From Litoditis marina (Eukaryota > Nematoda > Chromadorea > Rhabditida > Rhabditidae): a stretch of DNA of 64,000 nucleotides. The notes beneath the pieces were generated by a model. It was given only the letters and a program-made list of their open reading frames with translations, had not been told where the DNA came from and searched no databases. Location: positions 52,283,902 through 52,347,901 of the forward strand of contig OZ038433.1 of assembly GCA_964036275.1 (NCBI GenBank), given 5' to 3'. Position numbers and translations under genes: made by a program. Of the stretch, positions 57,576 through 64,000 are shown one piece after another; the first letter of the stretch is position 1; the number at the start of each line of letters is the position of its first letter.

Positions 57576-60500
57576 ATGTCAATTATTCCATACTTTGTGC
57601 TAGCAATAGTACCAGTTGTTATTTTGGCAGATAATGAGGTAAGCGACCAAACTGCACGATAATTGTATTTATTGTTTATTTTTCATTCTGCGCACTCTCT
57701 GTGTATTGAATGAATGAATGATAAAAAACTGAAAGAAACTGGGACGTATTATAATACAATATTACCAACTTGGAAACGGTTTGTTTGAATGAAGTTCAAA
57801 GGTCCCTAGTTCATATGGCTAGGAAGAATTACTCAGAGAAGTGAACAGATTCCCATCTATCCTAAACGCTCTCAAACTCCTTACATTTTATTTGAGTGGT
57901 TTTCGTTACACACAAACTTGTGAAAGAATTGTCCAAGTCTATCCTCTAAAATGCGTATTTACCTAGGAATGCGTACGAACTATTGCATTGCCATCATATC
58001 TCCTCATTTATGAAACAGCGAGCTACTCTAATTTTTGCCACGACAGATTCTGTAACGCTGAAGTTTAAAATACGATATTTGGGGGCTTTTATTGAGAAAC
58101 CAAAGTAAGATATAGTCGCAACAGTTATTTGTTTCTTTCAAGTAAGATTTTCAGTCATTCTAAGTCTGGGAGGTTAGAGTTACCAACTTTTCAGGCAGTA
58201 AACATCCTACTTTCGGAGGGTACCGAAAACACACCGGAGCAGTTAGAAGAAGTTCATCAGGTTTGTGGTCTTGTTTATTTTCACTCAATGCACAGTCAAT
58301 TTCTGGTGTGATAAGTTGTGAGAAAACACATACAAATTGAAAAATTAACTTCTGTATGTATTTCTAGTTGTGAACTTTCGACATTGAAGTGTTCTATCAT
58401 TTAATGTCTACCTAAGAAAAAACACGTTTTCTGGTATCTCCAAGGAATATGCAGACTCTCCAAAATACAGTTCACCCCACTTTTCCGTTTTTTTCTTTTT
58501 TTTTCAACTTTAAGGTTTTACATTTTTTGTAATCCAGTTCAATGTTTCAGATCCTCAACTCGATGCGTCGCAGCGATCGTGCCCAAGGCAGAGCCGGGCT
58601 ACCAATGGATTCCGGTCTCGAGGTAGGAGAAATTACAAAATTAACCTGTAGTTATCGGAATCTCCCCAAAACATTTGGACAGCATTTGAACATTACATTT
58701 GAACAAAACTACCTAGTTCCCGAATAATAGAATGTTTCGCTTAGTCAACCATCGAACTGTTTCATAGGGCATTTGCAATCAACACAAGCTAAATTTATGA
58801 GAAAACTTATTACAACAAACGTTAGAAACTCCCCGTCTCACGAGTTTGATTTTATGACCAAACTTATACTGAATTCAATTTTTTTTGAAAAATATATAAT
58901 TTTCTCATAGGAACAACTGAAGTCAATCGCGAGGCTCGGAGAACGTGCCACACAAAACGAGGACTTTGGGAACTCAGAAAACGGACTGGACAGTTACATG
59001 TTCGAGGTAAAGTGAAAAGCTTACGAAACGTGAAAAAAATTATAGAAAACTTGCGCGAAACCGCAGCTCGCTACTACTTTCTCGTGTTTTTCATGTACAT
59101 ACTAGTGTATGGAATGGAGCTATAAACGTTTTTTCACGTTCTAAACATTGTGTGTGAACTTTCTTTCTGTATCATTTGTCTATCTTTCAGCAACACTTCA
59201 ATGTTTCAGGGTGATATTATGTTGAATGTCCCTCAGGCTCGCGCTATCGCCGGCATCTCGATACAAAATCACACAGGAGACAATGAGTACAGCTATTCAG
59301 TTAGTATATTTCATTCTTCTCCGACGGATGTATTAGAAATTTGATGACGGTAATACTATAAAAGGAAGTGTTGAAATATCAGGTTCATTTATAAAAGGAA
59401 AGTGGCTGTCTTATGACCATCTCGTCATAGGTATTCTCCAATCTCTCAGAGTGACTGGATATTGGCATGTTCATGAGTGTCTCGTAATAAAATGGAAATG
59501 TAAAGTTGAAGTGAAGAGTTTAACAATTATATTGACGCATTCTTCCATCGAATACGCAATGGTGGTAGTACTATATTAGAAAGTTGTGAAACACTTGCAG
59601 AAATTTATAAATGCATAGTAGCTGTCTGATGAACTTTCTAGCAATGATTCTCTTTAATGCGAAACTACATCGGAATGATTTCATGCGGTCGCAATTCGAT
59701 GATGAGCGATAAACTCTCAAAGGAATCGTTTATCTGTATTTCGGAAAGTTATATTTATACTTTCTATCTTGTGAAGTTTCAGATACATATGTGATGCACA
59801 GAATTTGAAGCTTATATGTAGGCAAACAGTGTTTCAGCAACAAATGCTTGAACACTGATTTACTTCATTTGGATTGTTTTCCGATATTAAAATTTATTTA
59901 CACAGTCAGTGAATTTCTAGTTATTGATTTATTTTATTCAGGGAAAACGGGAGAAACGACAGTCAAACTCTTTCCGAAGTCTGTGGAACAAAAACAAACC
60001 CATCTACTATGATGTGCACTCTATACGTGAGTCATTCTCATGAGATTATCTCATGCGCTACTTCGTGAACGACGTTCGTGAGATACTCGAATATGAGATT
60101 GTTGAAAACAACAAACAAACTACTCCTGCCGGTTTTGACAAGATTTATTCCTTTGTTGAAAACAACAAACAAACTACTCCTGCCGGTTTTGACAAGATTT
60201 ATTCCTACACTGATGATGAGACATTCCACCAGTCAACATATTAACCTTAGAAGGTTTTACTTTCTAATGAGATTGTGGAGGAGGCAACGTGAACCGGTAT
60301 ACATAATTTTTGTGAAGCTGTTCACTTTTGAATCTCTTCTAGGTGCTGCCGAGAGAGAAGTGATTCGGGAGGCGGCTCTCTTTTGGGAACGCGAAACCTG
60401 TTTGAAGTTCGAGGAGAGCAGTTATGGTTCCCCACGATTGCGTTTTGTTGTCGGTTCAGGTTGGAGCTCAGCGAAATACTTTCATTTCAACAATTACTTG

Positions 60501-62606
60501 TACAAACCCAGTACAATAGAACCTTGATGTTTAAGCTGAACAATATTGCTGAATTTCGGGCGCCAGAATCATGTACGTACAATGGTGTTGATGATTATAG
60601 TCCGTTTCACGCAGTCATGATTCTCTACAGTAATATGTTCCAACTCCCTTTTCAAAACATGGCATTTCAACATTTCCGAATCACATCAAATTTGAATCAG
60701 GTATTTTCTACAATCTTGTAGAGTACAAAACTTGTAGAGTTTGTAGTATAACAACAAACTCTACAAGTTTTGTACAGAAACATCAAAGGTTTCATTAACA
60801 AACAGCTCTTTGAAAAGCTCAAGAAGTACTGTAGAAGGCTATCGATCGATGAAACGGAGTAAAGTATCGCTGAAAACTTCTCGCATTAACGTTTCATTGA
60901 CTGATCGAAATCTCAGTTATTATTTTCATATTTCGAACTGTTTTCAGGTTGCTGGAGTTTCATTGGACGCCAAACGAGTTGGGTCACACAGGATGTAAGC
61001 ATTGGAAAGGGTTGCGCCAAGGTAGGTCACACAATAAAACTAGTTGTTTATTTTATCACTTTAAACTTTTTGAATAACTGTGTTATGTTGGAAAAAATCA
61101 TCATTCGCTGATTGTTTTTTGAATTTGTGAGACTAAGAGCAAGTCGCTAGTTTTTCTAGCGATGAACAAAGTTACATGAGAAGCACCTGCCTTGAAACGA
61201 ATATTTTTTTTATTTCAAGCTAGTGTTTCGACAAGAATATAAATCGTCTTCCAGCTCGGAACGGTTAGCCACGAGATAGCTCATGCTCTCGGTTTCATAC
61301 ACACTCAGTCACGATCTGATCGGGACAACTACGTTTATATCAACTTTGGAAACATTCCACCAGGACAGCAGAGCAACTTCCAGAAGGTTTTTCGAATATT
61401 TACCTATTTTCCACGTAATAACATCATACAATCCAAATTATTAACGAAATAGGAACAATAGACATGTGTATTGCTGTTTCGCTGTGTATCTGAACTAGAG
61501 CAGTAGATACACATAGAAAAGTAAAAACACGGAACCGAATTTCTAACTTATCGTTTTAAGAGCTTACCAACTATCTAATTAATCGAGAATGGAGATCGTA
61601 TTTATTGTACCTATAGCCATAGATATGACTAAACAGCATGAACTCAGAACTTTGTTCGTTCCTCACTTCAATGTTTCAGGTGAGCAGCTGGATGTCTTCT
61701 CAAGAAACCGAGTATGACTTCGGAAGCGTAATGCAGTATAGTCCATGTGAGTGTTATTCATTATTCCCAGCTCAGTTCGATAAGTCGAGTTACATTGTGC
61801 GTAATTTACGGTTCCGTTACGCAATTCAGTCTGTTTTTAATCACCTATTTTTTGTTTTAAATACTCTTTGAAAGAAAATAACTAATTTTTGCACGGCATT
61901 CGCGAAAAAAGAACGTTGTGGGATAATTGCCCCTCATTCGCGCAGACGACAGCACGCACACTATATGAATCAATAATAAGAAATAAAATTCGATCACACA
62001 ATTTTCGCCATTCCAGACGCTTTCGCCATCAACCCCCGTGTTCCTACTGTAGCGGCGAGAGATTGGAGGTACCAGTCGACGATGGGATATCCTTCCGAAC
62101 CCTCCTTTTCAGATATAAAGGCCATGAACCTTTTATATAAATGTGGTGGTGAGTGGGCTAACATTACTGAGTCTTTACTTTTTGAATGGCACAAACAATC
62201 AATACAAACTAAAACAATATTGAGTGGGTAACTTCAGGTTTTACAGTTCGATCGATAAGAATTATTCTATATATACCCACCACAATATGATAATTGAAGA
62301 CTTTTATTTCTAAGATATGGGGTGATTACTTCAGAAGAGGCATGTTGCACTGTTAACTGTGAGAGTTCACGAATAATAAAAATAACTGTATTATGACACA
62401 CTCCTCCCCGTTCCAAAAGTACGACACATTGAAACTATAGGTAAATTTCTTCAGATTTCTGTTCTTCCCCACCTGAATGTTCCAACGGTGGCTTCGTTGA
62501 TTCGCGAGAATGCTCGAAATGCAGATGTCCGCCACAATTTCAGGGAAAAACTTGCGAGGACTTAAAATCGGGGTCGTTACCCATTTGTAATGGGAAGGTT
62601 ATACAG
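57576..62606 (+). CDS. Astacin metalloprotease (nas-type) with propeptide and EGF domain; 3' end not found
   Basis: Twelve exons in phase: 57576-57638, 58195-58260, 58551-58622, 58911-59006, 59210-59299, 59942-60026, 60343-60459, 60948-61021, 61255-61386, 61680-61746, 62017-62148, 62455-62606, covering 382 residues. A signal peptide (MSIIPYFVLAIVPVVILA) leads a long propeptide with the aspartate-switch motif FEGDI and a furin-like KREKRQ site. The catalytic domain has GCWSFIGRQ, the zinc site HEIAHALGFIHTQSRSDRD and the Met-turn SVMQYSP. It ends with the YKCG cysteine. Exon 12 is an EGF-like module (CSSPPECSNGGF...CRCPPQFQGKTC). This order matches secreted nematode astacins, which often continue into a CUB domain. 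That part, if present, lies beyond the window or in exons I could not find. The role is likely extracellular proteolysis (hatching, cuticle or digestion; unknown which). Confidence 0.93.
60099..60206 (+). repeat. Perfect 54 bp tandem duplication
   Basis: Two identical units (60099-60152, 60153-60206) starting TTGTTGAAAACAACAAACAA, in the astacin intron between exons 6 and 7. Confidence 0.95.
60723..60775. repeat. Perfect 22 bp-arm hairpin
   Basis: GTACAAAACTTGTAGAGTTT at the left arm and its full reverse complement at 60754-60775, with a 9-base loop. Astacin intron 7. Confidence 0.92.
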
Positions 62607-62616
62607 GTGAGTATAG

Positions 62617-62765
62617 GGGGTGCCAAATTTGTGTATATTTGTTTCTCGCCGGAATCGAACCTGCGAGCAAAAGCTTCGAAGCAGGGCGCTAGCCACAGCT
62701 CAATGAGAGTTCTTAATTGACCAGCTTTGAAAACGAAGACATGTGTACACAGGCCTCTCCTATAG
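62617..62765 (-). repeat. tRNA-module repeat, copy 5
   Basis: Begins 11 bases after the exon 12 donor of the astacin gene. Minus strand carries TGTGGCTAGCGCCCTGC and GGTTCGATTCCGGCG. Confidence 0.75.
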
Positions 62766-64000
62766 ACACAGATGGACTCTGCTGTCCTTGAAGTATAGAT
62801 TTTGCTCTTCCCAAAGCAAGTATGTACGATGAATATTTCGTTTCATTCGCACTGATACTTATTGGAATTGCGCCAAGATGTTAGTTAGGGTAACTATTTC
62901 ACCGGGCAAGTATAAGGTTCCCAAAATGTTTTCGTTTCCACGTGTTTGGGTAGAGGATGAGAACCGCTAGCAAAAAGTGTTCGTTTCTGTAAAACCTTCA
63001 ACATGATGAAAAGTACTCAGAACGATTAGCGCCAATTTGAGGCGATTGGCCAGCTACAAAAGCAAGAAAACGTACAGGTCAATGAGGCCGCAGACATCTG
63101 CGTCTCTCTGACCCAAATACTCTCTCGTCGGGGCCGCTACAAAAGTGACTGGCAATAAGTGGCTGGGAATTGTCTGAGTAACTTGGAAAGTAATTGACAG
63201 GCTGCCGAATTCTCAGTGGAAATGACGAGAACTCCTTGTAGTTTGTAGTTTGATTTCACTGTTTTTCAGTCGAAAATGGTAAATTAATGCGTGTATCGCG
63301 ATCAAACTACAACGAAGATTTGATCTCCGCATTTATAACTCCCCATCACTAGGGTTCTCACGTAAAACGTGAACAACCATCAGATTATCGACTGGTTCAT
63401 TGCGCAATCATTTGAAATAATGGCGGTCACCGACTGGTTGTTTACAGTTAGGGGAGGGCGCTGTCACAACGAGCAACCCGTACTAGATACGCTGAACCGA
63501 GGTTTATAGGCGGCGATTCAGAAATGCATTTGAGTCCAAAACCGTCGTTGCCTATCCAAGGGTTTCGACATACGAATATTCCAACGCCTTGACTGGTATA
63601 GGATATTCGGTATATAGAAAATTGCATCTGAAATGAGTGTTTTCTATTCTATTGAAAATGGAGCCGAAAGGATCGTTTCTATTACGGTTAACATTTCGAT
63701 ATTGACTGACCCCGGCGCCCTATAGTCGCAATTGCTATAGATGGCCCAGGACTTCTGGCACAATTGCCTACTTTTTGGAAAGCTCTTACTTCGGAAGGAG
63801 CGAAAAGCATCAACAATTAGTGAAAAGTGGGGGTGTTTTCGGTTTCACCGATTTTCAGCAAATAGTGAAGAAAACGATGTTGTAACTGAGAGTGCAACAA
63901 TATAGACCAACTCGTTGAGATAACTGTAATGATTAAAAACCACTCAACCTAGAAAAGAATCTTCAAAATGGGTGTAAGTTGTATGTACTGTGCATAATGC
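62766..64000. other. Downstream part of the astacin locus or 3' flank
   Basis: No further exon could be recognised; a CUB-encoding stretch was looked for and not seen. It contains a repeat at about 63040-63160 (GGCCAGCTACAAAAG, CTCTCTCGTCGG) resembling 15915-16010. Confidence 0.4.

Overview
The window is nuclear DNA of a nematode. Genes are split into many short exons (mostly 60-280 bp), splice acceptors are almost always TTTCAG-like (often AATGTTTCAG), introns are AT-rich and full of small inverted-repeat elements, and the encoded families (srd-like chemoreceptors, glt glutamate transporters, nas astacins, secreted phospholipase B) are typical of rhabditid/diplogasterid-type worms. I cannot name the species. 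Every gene model below was built by hand by joining exons whose phases agree; no bacterial, viral or CRISPR features were seen.

Layout, left to right: (1) 117-1643 (+), the 3' part of a multi-span membrane protein gene. (2) 4140-5483 (+) and 6867-18009 (-), two tail-to-tail paralogues. The minus-strand gene encodes a full type I membrane protein (signal peptide, 12-cysteine ectodomain, Pro/Thr-rich stalk, one membrane segment, Thr/Gly-rich tail). The plus-strand gene encodes only the membrane segment and tail. I do not recognise this family. (3) 21418-24410 (-), an srd-like seven-transmembrane receptor. (4) 26492-33945 (-), a secreted GDSL phospholipase B with a duplicated first exon. (5) 34.1-40.7 kb, a long stretch without a supported gene. 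(6) 40734-48601 (+), a complete 13-exon excitatory amino acid transporter. (7) 49884-54276 (-), a second srd-like receptor with exactly the same exon structure as the first. (8) 57576-62606 (+), an astacin metalloprotease with propeptide and EGF domain, whose 3' end is not found.

The genes do not form an obvious pathway; they look like separately transcribed genes. Two (the large type I protein and the astacin) have TATA boxes a few tens of bases before the start codon. Three (the transporter and both receptors) instead have a splice acceptor immediately before the ATG, as expected for trans-spliced leader addition.

Repeats make up much of the rest: eight copies of a ~120 bp near-palindromic MITE, about six copies of a repeat carrying a tRNA-like module, several other terminal-inverted-repeat elements, a ~240 bp TTA microsatellite, a 16 bp-unit minisatellite, and decayed copies of real exons inside introns of the transporter and of the second receptor.
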